A program made the translations under genes and the position numbers. Below, piece by piece: positions 23,658 to 33,558 of a DNA stretch of 64,000 nucleotides. The DNA comes from Tenebrionibacter intestinalis (GTDB lineage: Bacteria; Pseudomonadota; Gammaproteobacteria; Enterobacterales; Enterobacteriaceae): positions 16,680-80,679 of the forward strand of contig NZ_JAEPBH010000016.1 of assembly GCF_016632365.1 (NCBI RefSeq), given 5' to 3'. Every line of letters starts with the position of its first letter. Position 1 is the first letter of the stretch. The notes beneath the pieces were generated by a model. The model made no database searches. It was not told the DNA's origin and worked only from the letters and a program-made list of their open reading frames with translations.

Positions 23658-24271
23658 CGACAATACAACGTAGCAAACTGGACTGGGCTAAAACCGACGG
23701 CCTGATGCCTGCCATTATCCAGCATGCGGTATCCGGTGAAGTATTGATGCTCGGCTATATGAGCCCGCAGGCCCTTGAAAAAACCGAAACCTCAGGCAAC
23801 GTCACCTTTTATTCACGCACCAAACAGCGGCTGTGGACGAAAGGCGAAACCTCCGGCCACTTTCTTAAGGTTGTCAGCATAGCGCCGGACTGCGATAACG
23901 ACACATTACTGATACTGGCAAACCCTGTCGGCCCAACCTGTCATCTTGGGACATCAAGCTGTTTTGGCGAAAAAACGCGCCACGCATGGCACTTTCTCTA
24001 CCAACTTGAACAACTGCTGGCCGGGCGTAAACACACTGACCCGGGCAGCTCTTATACGGCGAAGCTTTACGCCAGCGGCACCAAACGCATCGCACAAAAA
24101 GTGGGCGAGGAAGGCGTGGAAACCGCACTGGCGGCAACCGTTAACGATCGTACAGAATTAGTTGATGAGGCGTCCGACCTGCTATATCACTTACTGGTAC
24201 TGCTTCAGGACCAGGAACTTGATTTGGGTAACGTGATTGAAAATTTGCGGGAAAGGCATACGCATAAATAA
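23651..24271 (+). CDS. hisI: Bifunctional phosphoribosyl-AMP cyclohydrolase / phosphoribosyl-ATP pyrophosphatase HisI (HisIE)
   Basis: 206 residues. The N-terminal cyclohydrolase domain has the Cys- and Asp-rich metal sites 'DCDNDTLL' and 'CHLGTSSCF'. The C-terminal pyrophosphatase helix bundle has '[13 protein letters not shown]' and '[13 protein letters not shown]'. It performs the second and third steps of the pathway. It is the last gene of the his operon, followed by a terminator. Confidence 0.96.
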
Positions 24272-24370
24272 GCTTGCATATTTAACAAAGACTGGAAAAA
24301 GCCGCCATACCGTCAGTAAAGCCTGTTTATGAATAACGTTAACTGTTAATGCAAGAAAGCATGCCATGTC

Positions 24371-24395
24371 GAGGCCCGGCTTTGGGCCTCTTTAC
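24371..24395 (+). terminator. his operon terminator
   Basis: GAGGCCC-N6-GGGCCTC followed by TTTACTTGTT, 100 bases behind hisI. The stem is fully paired and the tail is T-rich. Confidence 0.7.
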
Positions 24396-24399
24396 TTGT

Positions 24400-24655
24400 T
24401 ATTTAAATCAGCATCCCTGCTCGCTTTTAACACGTACGGGCTTACCGCGTGGGGCTGACGCCCGCTGAAATTAGCAAACCGCAGGCAGGCTGAGGCGAAA
24501 CGAGACAGGACGGCGGGCCGATCGCAGCAGTGGCCGAAGGCGAGCGCGCTGCGAAGCAACGGTTGCGTTGCTGTTTGCAGGCGCCTGCAAACAGCACGCT
24601 TTACCCGTTCACCGTTGATGAAGCCCTCTTTATCATCGGGCTTCACGTAAACGGG
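24400..24655. repeat. Interspersed intergenic repeat, copy B (~250 bp), with internal palindrome
   Basis: This shares the ordered blocks listed for 7314-7562. They include AACCGCAGGC (24477), the 14-base GGCTGAGGCGAAAC (24488), CAGTGGC (24528), GAAGCAACG (24553) and the right-end CCGTTCAC..TTGATGAA..CCC (24605-24626). Inside is a perfect 26-base palindrome (24570-24595; half-site GCTGTTTGCAGGC) that copy A lacks. A further hairpin (TGAAGCCC / GGGCTTCA, 24619-24645) follows. The element fills most of the gap between hisI and wzz and carries no evident gene. Confidence 0.65.
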
Positions 24656-24725
24656 TTTCCCCTAAACCTTAAGCACTCAGCTCAGCATGACGAAAAAACC
24701 GGCCCTTTCCCGTTACGCGTCACGT

Positions 24726-25715
24726 TTAATCAGCAGGCTTATAGTGGCGAAAAGCGTTGCGGGCCAGTACGTAGCCGCTGCCCGCCATCGCCCCTAACAG
24801 TAATGCCAGTATCAGCGTTAAGCCGCGTTTCGGGCTGTCCCGACGCACCGGCAAGGTGGGTTTCATCACGTAATGATAAGAGAATTTGACATCGGCCTTT
24901 TGTGCCAGCGCCTTTACCGCCATATAGGCTTGCAGAGTGTTATAGTAGTTCTCGCCCAACGGAAGCGGCCGCGTGGCTTCATTCTGAATGGTTGCAGACA
25001 GCGCATCGCTACCTAACACGAATAACGTATCTTCTGACAGTGATTCCGCCTGCTGAACTTCCGTTTTCTTAAGATTGCTCTGCTGAGCAATCGCCAGCGC
25101 CTGGCGCAGCACTAACAAACGTTTCTCACGTTTCTCTTTCGCGACCAGTTCCTGAGTGTCCAGCGAACTCTTCAAATCCTTCATGGTGGCGTTAATATTC
25201 GTCACCAGATCCTGGTTCAGCTCATCAATCACACGCTGATTAATTTTGTCGATGTAGGCGGTCAGAGTATTGCGCGCCACTTCCGCAGACGAACCGATAT
25301 AGCTAATTTTCAATGGCATCGCCTGGCCTTTTGCCACAGGCTCAATAGTCAGCTTTTCAGGCTCCCCCTGATTATCCAGCTCTTCAGACAGCGCGGAAAT
25401 TAACGCACTGAACCGGTTAAAGAAGCGGTTTTGAATATCAACGACCGAAGGCGCGCTGGTTTTGTTCTGTGCATAAATTACGCTCATTGAGTTGTTATAG
25501 TTGGCAATCTGCCCCGAATCCGGCATCGTAATGATTGCATCAGAACGCCATTTTTCTTTAGCAATAAACAGCCAGGCGGCAGCCAGAAGTATAAATACCA
25601 CAACAAAAGCGATGACGGTAAACTTGCTGCGCCAAAGCTGCATCACAATATCCAGTAGGTCAATGTTTTCTGGCTCGCGATTGTGGCCATTTGCTGTAGG
25701 AAAATTATGATTCAT
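24726..25715 (-). CDS. wzz: O-antigen chain-length determinant Wzz
   Basis: 329 residues, a polysaccharide co-polymerase of the Wzz family. It has membrane segments at about 33-53 and 298-318 enclosing a periplasmic, largely helical domain. The Pro/Gly-rich motif before the second membrane segment (MKPTLPVRRDSPKRG) is the family signature. It sets the modal length of O-antigen made by Wzy. It lies next to hisI as wzzB does in E. coli, transcribed toward hisI, but rmlA rather than ugd is its upstream neighbour. Confidence 0.92.
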   Translation of the reverse strand: MNHNFPTANGHNREPENIDLLDIVMQLWRSKFTVIAFVVVFILLAAAWLFIAKEKWRSDAIITMPDSGQIANYNNSMSVIYAQNKTSAPSVVDIQNRFFNRFSALISALSEELDNQGEPEKLTIEPVAKGQAMPLKISYIGSSAEVARNTLTAYIDKINQRVIDELNQDLVTNINATMKDLKSSLDTQELVAKEKREKRLLVLRQALAIAQQSNLKKTEVQQAESLSEDTLFVLGSDALSATIQNEATRPLPLGENYYNTLQAYMAVKALAQKADVKFSYHYVMKPTLPVRRDSPKRGLTLILALLLGAMAGSGYVLARNAFRHYKPAD

Positions 25716-25873
25716 ATTGACCTTATTAATTATTAACCAAATTCATACACATCAATTGAAACGGCATAGTATTACACAAGTACAACCAAACGGGGATCCA
25801 CTTTGCCATGAAAATAATGCGTAACGGTAGCCCGGTAACCGACATAAATCTTAACCCGCGGTGAATACCGGCG

Positions 25874-26776
25874 CTACGCGTCATCTTCTGCCCGGGAGGC
25901 GGTCACTATCCGCTGTAAATATTTACCGTAGGCTGTTTTTCCAAGCAGCGCGCCTTCATCAAGCACCTGCTGTGTGGTGATCCAGCCCTTACGCCAGGCA
26001 ATCTCTTCCAGGCAGGCAATTTTAAGCCCCTGACGTTTCTCTATCGTATGCACAAACTGAGAAGCGTCAGTCATACTGTCCCACGTACCGGTATCAAGCC
26101 AGGCGAAACCCCGGCCAAATAACTCCACATTTAGCGCCTGTTCTTCAAGATATAGCTGGTTAATGGCCGTAATTTCCAGTTCGCCACGCGCTGAAGGCGC
26201 CAGTTGGCGGGCAAAATCGCAAACGCGCTCGTCATAAAAATAGAGGCCGGTAACAGCCCAGTTTGATTTGGGATGTTCAGGCTTTTCCTCTATGGAAAGC
26301 ACCCGATAATCTTTATCAAACTCAATCACGCCGAACCGATGCGGATCGGTCACCTGATAGCCAAACACCGTCGCTCCCGACAGGCGACTCGCCACGTCCT
26401 GCACCCGATGGCCAAAGCCATGGCCAAAAAAGATGTTGTCGCCAAGAACCAAAGCACAGCGCTGACCTGCAATAAATTCTTCGCCTATCAAAAACGCCTG
26501 CGCCAGGCCTTCGGGTTTAGGCTGCGCTTGCCAGGTAAACGTCACGCCATAACGCTCGCCATTGCCCAATAATCGCTGAAAAGCAGCCTGATCCTCCGGC
26601 GTTGTGATGATTAAAATGTCGCGAATGCCCGCCAGCATCAGTACCGAAATGGGATAGTAAATCATGGGCTTGTCATACACCGGCAGTAGCTGTTTTGAAA
26701 CGCCGCGCGTTGTCGGATAAAGCCGTGTGCCTGAACCGCCCGCAAGCACAATTCCTTTCATCGTTGCTTTTGTCAT
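25874..26776 (-). CDS. rmlA: Glucose-1-phosphate thymidylyltransferase RmlA
   Basis: 300 residues. The nucleotidyltransferase signature [11 protein letters not shown] is at about residues 13-23, and '[15 protein letters not shown]' follows. It forms dTDP-glucose from dTTP and glucose-1-phosphate. The ATG shares one base with the rmlB stop, so rmlB-rmlA is a coupled pair. An internal ATG five codons later (MKGIVLAGG) is an equally plausible start. rmlC and rmlD are not adjacent and are not in the window. The enzyme may therefore supply dTDP-4-keto-6-deoxyglucose for another sugar, for example enterobacterial common antigen; that role is an inference. Confidence 0.93.
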   Translation of the reverse strand: MTKATMKGIVLAGGSGTRLYPTTRGVSKQLLPVYDKPMIYYPISVLMLAGIRDILIITTPEDQAAFQRLLGNGERYGVTFTWQAQPKPEGLAQAFLIGEEFIAGQRCALVLGDNIFFGHGFGHRVQDVASRLSGATVFGYQVTDPHRFGVIEFDKDYRVLSIEEKPEHPKSNWAVTGLYFYDERVCDFARQLAPSARGELEITAINQLYLEEQALNVELFGRGFAWLDTGTWDSMTDASQFVHTIEKRQGLKIACLEEIAWRKGWITTQQVLDEGALLGKTAYGKYLQRIVTASRAEDDA

Positions 26777-27843
26777 TATTCTTTACCGGCCTTCTGACAT
26801 TGATCGTGATATGCGCCATTCAGAATTCGCTGCCACCAGTTGCGATGGGTGAGATACCATTCAACTGTTTTACGAATACCCGAATCAAACGTCTCCTGGG
26901 GAGTCCAGCCCAGTTCACATTCGATTTTTGACGCATCAATAGCATAGCGCAAATCGTGGCCGGGGCGATCGGCAACAAATGTAATCAGGTCTTCAAACTT
27001 CTGAATGCCCGCGGGTTTTTCAGGCACCCGCTCATCCAGTAGACGACAAATTGTTGTGACCACATCAATATTTCTTCGCTCATTGCGACCGCCAATGTTA
27101 TATGTCTCTCCCGGCACGCCTTGTGTCGCCACGCGGTGGAGCGCACGGGCGTGATCGTCAACGTACAGCCAGTCCCGGATCTGATTGCCTGAGCCATAAA
27201 CAGGCAGCGGTTTGCCACTCAGCGCATTAATGATGGTCAATGGAATAAGCTTTTCAGGAAAATGATAAGGGCCATAGTTGTTCGAGCAGTTTGTCACGAT
27301 AGTCGGCAGACCATACGTGCGCATCCAGGCACGAACTAAATGATCGCTTGCTGCTTTTGATGCTGAATAGGGGCTGCTCGGCGCATAAGGCGTGTTTTCC
27401 CGAAAATAATCGCTGCTGCTTTCCAGATCGCCATACACTTCATCGGTGGAAATATGGTGAAAACGAAAAGACGCCTTACGTTTAGCAGGAAGCGTATCCC
27501 ACCATCCACGCGCGGCTTCCAACAAAGTGTAAGTGCCTACAATATTGGTTTCAATGAACGCGGCCGGACCATCAATCGAACGATCGACGTGGCTTTCCGC
27601 CGCCAGATGCATAACCACATCAGGCGCGAAAGATGCAAAAACAGCATCAAGCGCGGCTCGATGGCAGATATCGACGCGGTGAAAACGATAGCGTGCGCTG
27701 TCTGAGACAGGGGCCAGGGAATCAGGATTGCCTGCATAGGTGAGTTTATCTACAACGGCCACCCTGGCATCGGTATGATTAATCAGATATCGAACAACGG
27801 CAGAACCGATAAAACCAGCGCCGCCTGTTACAAGGAAGTTCAT
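26776..27843 (-). CDS. rmlB: dTDP-glucose 4,6-dehydratase RmlB
   Basis: 355 residues, an extended SDR enzyme. The NAD-binding motif GGAGFIGS is at residues 7-14, '[12 protein letters not shown]' is the family hallmark, and the catalytic 'YSASKAASD' provides Tyr and Lys. It converts dTDP-glucose to dTDP-4-keto-6-deoxyglucose. It lies between gnd, from which it is separated by a terminator, and rmlA. Base composition is intermediate, richer in GC than the glycosyltransferase block. Confidence 0.94.
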   Translation of the reverse strand: MNFLVTGGAGFIGSAVVRYLINHTDARVAVVDKLTYAGNPDSLAPVSDSARYRFHRVDICHRAALDAVFASFAPDVVMHLAAESHVDRSIDGPAAFIETNIVGTYTLLEAARGWWDTLPAKRKASFRFHHISTDEVYGDLESSSDYFRENTPYAPSSPYSASKAASDHLVRAWMRTYGLPTIVTNCSNNYGPYHFPEKLIPLTIINALSGKPLPVYGSGNQIRDWLYVDDHARALHRVATQGVPGETYNIGGRNERRNIDVVTTICRLLDERVPEKPAGIQKFEDLITFVADRPGHDLRYAIDASKIECELGWTPQETFDSGIRKTVEWYLTHRNWWQRILNGAYHDQCQKAGKE

Positions 27844-27933
27844 AAACGCTTAACCCCGTAGCAATAGCGTTGAGCTTTAAATAAGCACAGCGCGCAATGT
27901 TAACAAAATGCGGTTTCGGGTAAAGCTAACAAT

Positions 27934-27966
27934 AAAAAAACCAGCTATTTTTAAGCTGGTTTTTTG
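27934..27966. terminator. Bidirectional terminator behind gnd
   Basis: AAAAACCAGCT and AGCTGGTTTTT form an 11-bp stem around a 7-base loop, with A-run and T-run on the two sides. It lies 25 bases past the gnd stop and can terminate in either direction. It suggests rmlBA-wzz have their own promoter. Confidence 0.85.
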
Positions 27967-27990
27967 AGTCATGGGTGCTACCAGTACCGT

Positions 27991-29400
27991 TTAGCCTTCC
28001 AGCCATTCGGTATGGAATACCCCTTCTTTATCGATGCGTTTATAGGTATGCGCACCAAAATAGTCGCGCTGCGCCTGAATCAGGTTTGCAGGCAATACCG
28101 CCGAGCGATAGCTGTCATAATAAGAAATTGCGGCAGAGAACGTCGGGACCGGGATACCGTTTTGTACGGCATAAGCAACCACATCACGCAGCGCCTGCTG
28201 ATAATCATCGGCAATTTTCTTAAAGTATGGCGCCAGCAGCAGGTTAGCAATGGCCGGATTTTCAGCGTAAGCATCGGTGATCTTTTGCAGGAATTGAGCA
28301 CGAATGATGCAGCCGGCGCGGAAAATTTTCGCGATTTCGCCGTAATGCAGATCCCATTTATGCTCTTGTGACGCAGCGCGCAACTGAGAGAAGCCCTGGG
28401 CATAAGAAACGATTTTCCCCAGATAGAGCGCACGGCGTACTTTCTCAATAAACTCAGCCTTATCGCCTGAAAATGTTTTTACAGTGGGGCCGCAGAGCAC
28501 TTTTGACGCAGCCACGCGCTGCTCTTTAAGCGAGGAGATATAGCGAGCAAAGACCGATTCCGTAATCAGCGAAAGGGGTTCACCGAGATCGAGCGCGCTC
28601 TGGCTGGTCCATTTACCGGTACCTTTATTCGCGGCTTCATCAAGGATAACATCGACGAGATAATTGCCGGCCTCATCCTTTTTCGTGAAGATATCTTTGG
28701 TAATATCAATCAGATAGCTGCTAAGCTCCCCCTGGTTCCACTCAGAGAAGGTTTGCGCCAGCGCTTCATTGGAAAGATTCAGCCCGTGCTTTAACAGAGC
28801 ATAAGCCTCGGCAATTAGCTGCATATCGCCATATTCAATGCCGTTATGAACCATCTTCACATAGTGGCCTGCGCCATCAGGGCCAATATAGGTCACACAG
28901 GGTTCACCCTCGGCTACAGCGGCTATCTGCTTAAGGATAGGCGCGACGAGTTCATAAGCCTCTTTCTGCCCGCCCGGCATGATGGAAGGACCTTTGAGCG
29001 CCCCCTCTTCACCGCCGGATACGCCGGTACCGATGAAGTTAAAGCCTTCAGCAGACAGTTCACGGTTGCGGCGAATAGTATCCTGGAAAAAGGTATTGCC
29101 GCCGTCTATCAGGATATCGCCCTTTTCGAGATAGGGCTTCAGAGACGCGATCGTTTTATCCGTCCCCTCGCCTGCCTTAACCATCAACAGGATACGGCGC
29201 GGCTTCTCCAGAGACTCAACAAACTCCTGTACTGAATAGTGAGGAACGAGCTTTTTGCCGGGGTTTTCGGCAATCACTTCATCGGTCTTTTCACGGGAGC
29301 GGTTGAAAACGGAAACGGTATAGCCGCGGCTCTCGATATTGAGCGCCAGATTGCGCCCCATGACGGCCATACCAACAACGCCGATTTGCTGTTTAGACAT
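27991..29400 (-). CDS. gnd: 6-phosphogluconate dehydrogenase, decarboxylating
   Basis: 469 residues, close to the E. coli length (468). It oxidises 6-phosphogluconate to ribulose-5-phosphate with NADP+ in the pentose phosphate pathway. The NADP-binding '[18 protein letters not shown]' is at residues 10-27, and '[19 protein letters not shown]' holds the substrate-binding loop. gnd is the usual boundary gene of enterobacterial O-antigen loci. Here it lies between ugd and rmlB and is GC-richer than the genes upstream of it. Confidence 0.97.
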   Translation of the reverse strand: MSKQQIGVVGMAVMGRNLALNIESRGYTVSVFNRSREKTDEVIAENPGKKLVPHYSVQEFVESLEKPRRILLMVKAGEGTDKTIASLKPYLEKGDILIDGGNTFFQDTIRRNRELSAEGFNFIGTGVSGGEEGALKGPSIMPGGQKEAYELVAPILKQIAAVAEGEPCVTYIGPDGAGHYVKMVHNGIEYGDMQLIAEAYALLKHGLNLSNEALAQTFSEWNQGELSSYLIDITKDIFTKKDEAGNYLVDVILDEAANKGTGKWTSQSALDLGEPLSLITESVFARYISSLKEQRVAASKVLCGPTVKTFSGDKAEFIEKVRRALYLGKIVSYAQGFSQLRAASQEHKWDLHYGEIAKIFRAGCIIRAQFLQKITDAYAENPAIANLLLAPYFKKIADDYQQALRDVVAYAVQNGIPVPTFSAAISYYDSYRSAVLPANLIQAQRDYFGAHTYKRIDKEGVFHTEWLEG

Positions 29401-29524
29401 TACATACTCCTGTCAGGTGTGCTCACTGCGTACATACACAGTCTTGTAATCGTTACAATAATAACTCAGCTTAACAAGATATGAATAGCTATTGGTGTCC
29501 ATACAATGAAATATTTTGCAACAA

Positions 29525-30691
29525 TTAATCACTACCGAATAAATCGCGTGTATAAACTTTTTCAATTATATCATTAAGTTCATCTGTTTTTCTATTTGCA
29601 ACTATTACGTCAGATAACTTCTTAAATACTTCGAAATCATGGATAACTTTATAATTACAGAAAACATCTTCAGATAGAGTTGGCTCATAAACTATAACTT
29701 CAACGCCTTTTGTGTTAATTCGCTTCATTATACCCTGTATTGAAGATGCTCTAAAATTATCTGATCCAGATTTCATTACAAGCCGATATATTCCTACAAC
29801 TCTCGGTTTGCGTGATAAAATTGAATTTGCGATAAAATCTTTACGAGTGCAATTAGCATCAACTATAGCACTAATAAGATTATTAGGTATTGTTTGATAA
29901 TTAGCCCGAAGCTGTTTAGTGTCTTTAGGAAGGCAATAGCCGCCATATCCGAAAGAAGGGTTATTATAGTGAGTGCCAATCCTTGGATCCAGGCAAACAC
30001 CTTCAATTATTTGTCGACTATTCAAGTTGAAGCTTTCAGCATAACTATCCAGTTCATTAAAATAGGCAACCCGCATCGCCAGATAAGTATTAGCAAAAAG
30101 CTTAATAGCTTCGGCCTCCGTCGAGTCGGTGAATAAAACGGGAATATTCTTCTCTATTGCGCCCTGTTTGAGCAATTCAGCAAATCGAATAGCACGCTCG
30201 GAATTTTCACCAATAACAATCCTTGATGGGTATAAATTGTCATATAAGGCTCGTCCTTCCCGTAAAAATTCTGGAGAAAATATAACGTTATCAGTCGAAT
30301 ATTTTTCTTTAATAAATTTTGTAAAACCAACTGGAACTGTAGACTTGATAACAATAGTTGCTGATGGGTTAATTTTCAGGACATCTTGTATAACTTCCTC
30401 TACGGTTTTTGTATTAAAATAATTAGTATTTGGATCGTAATCTGTAGGCGTAGCGATAATGACGTATTCAGCATCTTTATAAGCTTCATATTTATTATCT
30501 GTCACCTCTAAATTGAGAGGCTGGTGCTCAAGATATTCCTGGATATACTCATCCGCAATTGGAGAAATTTTTTTATTTAAAAGCGTAATTCTTTTATGAT
30601 CAATGTCAAATGCAACTACATGATTATGTTGCGCAAGCAAGATGCTGTTTGAAAGGCCAACATAGCCTGTACCGCTAATTGATATTTTCAT
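29525..30691 (-). CDS. ugd: UDP-glucose 6-dehydrogenase Ugd
   Basis: 388 residues, the E. coli length. It oxidises UDP-glucose to UDP-glucuronic acid with two NAD+. '[11 protein letters not shown]' is the NAD fold, '[20 protein letters not shown]' is a substrate segment, and the catalytic Cys is in '[12 protein letters not shown]'. The reading frame is AT-rich like the O-antigen genes. It sits upstream of gnd in transcription order, whereas E. coli has gnd-ugd-wzz. It may therefore belong to the acquired O-antigen block and supply GlcA for the repeat unit. Confidence 0.95.
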   Translation of the reverse strand: MKISISGTGYVGLSNSILLAQHNHVVAFDIDHKRITLLNKKISPIADEYIQEYLEHQPLNLEVTDNKYEAYKDAEYVIIATPTDYDPNTNYFNTKTVEEVIQDVLKINPSATIVIKSTVPVGFTKFIKEKYSTDNVIFSPEFLREGRALYDNLYPSRIVIGENSERAIRFAELLKQGAIEKNIPVLFTDSTEAEAIKLFANTYLAMRVAYFNELDSYAESFNLNSRQIIEGVCLDPRIGTHYNNPSFGYGGYCLPKDTKQLRANYQTIPNNLISAIVDANCTRKDFIANSILSRKPRVVGIYRLVMKSGSDNFRASSIQGIMKRINTKGVEVIVYEPTLSEDVFCNYKVIHDFEVFKKLSDVIVANRKTDELNDIIEKVYTRDLFGSD

Positions 30692-30729
30692 TTAATCACC
30701 AAAATAATTTATAGATTTTGACTCAAGCA

Positions 30730-31647
30730 TTACGGTTTGTACAGTTCAGAATTAGTTAGTTTCTTTGAATCACAAAAAGCGTGATAGATAACTTTACATG
30801 CAGCTAAATCAAATTTTAGGAGTGAATATGTAAATACTGCTGCAGATAACCAATATGGTTTTATTCGAACAAAAAAATTCTCTCCATAAGTCCTGTTAAT
30901 ATAAAAATAATTCCTCCACATAAAATAACCTTTCCATGAAGACAGGTCTGCTGAGAGATTGTTATCTAGTAATCTGATCGCTTTAGCCTTAGGCACACAT
31001 TTAATAGTATATCCCTTCTTTTTAGCTCGTATAGAATAATCCAAATCATCATTAAATATAAAAAATTTTGCATTAGGCAAACCAATTGAATCTATAATAT
31101 CTCTGGTAATTAAAGGTCCCTCAAAAGGCACGCTATGAATTTCAAAAATAGATTCAGTATTAATAGTGCCTTCTAATACAGCTTCTTTTACTGTTTTAGT
31201 TTTAGATCTTATAAGAAAAGGATTGGTGAGATTATATTCTAATGGGGAAAGCTCAGCACAGTTGCCACTTTTATCATATCTCATAGGCTGAAAAATTCCT
31301 GATCCTTGGCAATTTTCAAGCAATTTTTCCAGACAGTCTATCTCCGGAAGTAAATCATCATCCATGAGCCATAAATAATCAAAGTTAAACTCCAGAGCTT
31401 TAGTAAAACCGTATCTAAATCCCCCAGCTCCACCAAGATTATCTCCTGTATTATGATATGAAATATTTTGATTATTTCGAATAATATTCCTGACTAATTC
31501 TTCCGTACCATCAGAGCTATTATTATCAATAACTAATATTTTTTCTATATTAACTGTCTGTTCACTGAGGCTTTTAATTATGCTCTTCAGGAAATTCTTC
31601 CTTTTATAAGTTACTATCACAGCTATAACGGATTTATTCGTTAACAT
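30730..31647 (-). CDS. Family 2 glycosyltransferase, possibly a galactofuranosyltransferase
   Basis: 305 residues of GT-A fold. 'VIAVIVTYKRKNFL' opens the nucleotide-binding domain and 'LVIDNNSSDGT' follows. The metal-binding triad is in 'YLWLMDDDLLPE' (about residues 91-102). The segment 'NLGGAGGFRYGF' before the DDD resembles the NLGGAGGF motif of mycobacterial GlfT1, a UDP-Galf transferase. With glf three genes upstream, a Galf transferase is a reasonable guess; the exact donor and linkage are unknown. It ends an AT-rich operon segment and is separated from ugd by 38 bases. Confidence 0.8.
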   Translation of the reverse strand: MLTNKSVIAVIVTYKRKNFLKSIIKSLSEQTVNIEKILVIDNNSSDGTEELVRNIIRNNQNISYHNTGDNLGGAGGFRYGFTKALEFNFDYLWLMDDDLLPEIDCLEKLLENCQGSGIFQPMRYDKSGNCAELSPLEYNLTNPFLIRSKTKTVKEAVLEGTINTESIFEIHSVPFEGPLITRDIIDSIGLPNAKFFIFNDDLDYSIRAKKKGYTIKCVPKAKAIRLLDNNLSADLSSWKGYFMWRNYFYINRTYGENFFVRIKPYWLSAAVFTYSLLKFDLAACKVIYHAFCDSKKLTNSELYKP

Positions 31648-31648
31648 A

Positions 31649-32485
31649 TTAACCCCCTTTTAGATAATCACTTAAAAAAATAAAAAAATAGTTAACATTA
31701 AAATATCTGACCGATTTTTTTAAATTTTGTATACAGATCGTTTTTTTCAGTTTTTTACGTTCAGAACCAGAATATTTATGCATTATTACCTGATAGGCCC
31801 TTCTTGCTTTATCAAGCTGGTTAGTTATTTTTAGCGCTGTATCATCTCTGTAATTTAATGTATATTCTCTCGAAGTAACTATGCTTCCTTTTTTAGCTAA
31901 TCGCAAGTACATATCGTAATCTTGAATAGCCGGAAGCGAGGAATCGAACCCCCCGATAGAAATTATTGCTTCTCTATCAACTAATACGGAAGAAGTTGAT
32001 CCAGGGTAATTGCATCCCAACATAGCATTAAATTGATCGTTTTTTGGAATAATATTTAAGGATCTTCGGATTTTATTTTTTGAATAATTTATAATATTCT
32101 TACCACTATAAGCTAATACTGCTTCAGGTACTTCTATAAATTGGTTCATCAAAGTTTCAAGGTGATTTTCTTGCCATGTATCATCATCATCAAGAAAAGC
32201 GACAAATTTAGCTGAAGATAAATTAATACCTCGATTACGACTGAAGCAGGCCCCTTGATTTTTTTCATTTCTATAAAAAAGCACTTTACTGTCATCTAAA
32301 CCAACCGAAGTCAAATGTGCTCTAAGCTCTACTTCAGTAAAGGAAGAATTATCATCAATAACAAATATAGTTTTTACTGGAATGGTTTGCAACAGTACAG
32401 ATTTCACTGCACTTACAAGCAATTCAAGTCGCTCATAGCTTGGTATAACTACATCTATAAATTTCATATTATTGTTACTTATCAT
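31649..32485 (-). CDS. Family 2 glycosyltransferase
   Basis: 278 residues of GT-A fold. 'DVVIPSYERLELL' starts the Rossmann-like domain, and the metal-binding 'FVAFLDDDDTW' is at about residue 95. Substrate specificity cannot be read from sequence. I chose the ATG at 32485 because GAGG stands 6-7 bases upstream; an internal ATG six codons later (MKFIDVVIPSY) is the alternative. The gene lies 7 bases behind wzy and 1 base before the next transferase. Confidence 0.85.
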   Translation of the reverse strand: MISNNNMKFIDVVIPSYERLELLVSAVKSVLLQTIPVKTIFVIDDNSSFTEVELRAHLTSVGLDDSKVLFYRNEKNQGACFSRNRGINLSSAKFVAFLDDDDTWQENHLETLMNQFIEVPEAVLAYSGKNIINYSKNKIRRSLNIIPKNDQFNAMLGCNYPGSTSSVLVDREAIISIGGFDSSLPAIQDYDMYLRLAKKGSIVTSREYTLNYRDDTALKITNQLDKARRAYQVIMHKYSGSERKKLKKTICIQNLKKSVRYFNVNYFFIFLSDYLKGG

Positions 32486-32492
32486 ATAAACC

Positions 32493-33539
32493 TCAAAAGA
32501 ATCCTTCCCAATAATTATCAGGGTTTGATGCTGCTATATATAATTGAGCAGAACACACGGAAATAACAAACAAGAAAAATAGAATTTTTTCACGTTTTCG
32601 AAGAAACACTAATAAGCAAGGATATATTACTATCTCCAACACCCTAAAAAACATATTAAACCTTGCTGCCAGCATAGCGGCATCATAAAAAATAAGGTAC
32701 AAACAGAATCCTGTTATATATATTATCAGTAAGTTATCTAGAGCCTTTGATTTTTGTAGCGATGAATATCGAAAAAATAATAGACAAAAAATTATTATTA
32801 ATCGAAGCAACAGAGATACAATATCTACCCCACCCCATGAAACCATAAAATGCTCAAATTTCCCTGGTGCTATAATATTTACCAGTTTGACAAGGGCATT
32901 ACTCAAATAAAGAATTGTAGATATTATTATCGTGATATAACAAAATAAAGTTAAACGTAATTCTGCAATAAATATGAGATAGGATATAAAAATCAAAGAT
33001 CCCGTAGAATGCAACATACTCGCTAATACACTAATAGTTAAAACTCTAAACGTCTTTTTATTAAAGAAATCTTTTAGAGCAAAAACAAACATCCCCATAG
33101 CTATACCTTGTCGCATTGCATTAAATACATAGGGGATATAAAAGCAGCAAAAAAAAATAAAAACAGCCAGCAATAGGTTAAATTTTAATATATCACGCAA
33201 TCGATACAAGCCAATATAAACTAAGCCTATCGTTATTACAGCATTCAGTACAAAAAATGTATCTATATCGCCTACTGCCGAAAGGAAATATATAAAATAC
33301 TTATATCCAAACTCAATACCAGCATAATGTAGGTCCAACTGACTGGTATTCAATGATGCACTTATAGCATACCATATGTTACTATACTCTTGATAATCAG
33401 TACCAGTGCCCGGTCTTATTGAAGCGATAATAGCAAGTGACAGCATTACTATAAAAGCAAAGCCCGCGTATTTCCTTCGAGAGAAAATAGACGTACAAGC
33501 TCCAACAAACAATGGTATGAGAATTAATATATATATCAC
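32493..33539 (-). CDS. wzy: O-antigen polymerase Wzy (EpsG family)
   Basis: 348 residues, very hydrophobic, with about ten predicted membrane segments. 'RPGTGTDYQEYSNIWYA' at about 42-58 matches the G-T-D-Y-x-x-Y motif of EpsG-type polysaccharide polymerases, and 'FNAMRQGIAMGMFVFAL' is the second conserved EpsG segment. No enzyme motif of another family is visible. Wzy links undecaprenyl-linked repeat units in the periplasm, with chain length set by Wzz. It is the only polymerase candidate between galF and gnd. Confidence 0.85.
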   Translation of the reverse strand: MIYILILIPLFVGACTSIFSRRKYAGFAFIVMLSLAIIASIRPGTGTDYQEYSNIWYAISASLNTSQLDLHYAGIEFGYKYFIYFLSAVGDIDTFFVLNAVITIGLVYIGLYRLRDILKFNLLLAVFIFFCCFYIPYVFNAMRQGIAMGMFVFALKDFFNKKTFRVLTISVLASMLHSTGSLIFISYLIFIAELRLTLFCYITIIISTILYLSNALVKLVNIIAPGKFEHFMVSWGGVDIVSLLLRLIIIFCLLFFRYSSLQKSKALDNLLIIYITGFCLYLIFYDAAMLAARFNMFFRVLEIVIYPCLLVFLRKREKILFFLFVISVCSAQLYIAASNPDNYWEGFF

Positions 33540-33558
33540 AAACGGCCCTTATTTAATA

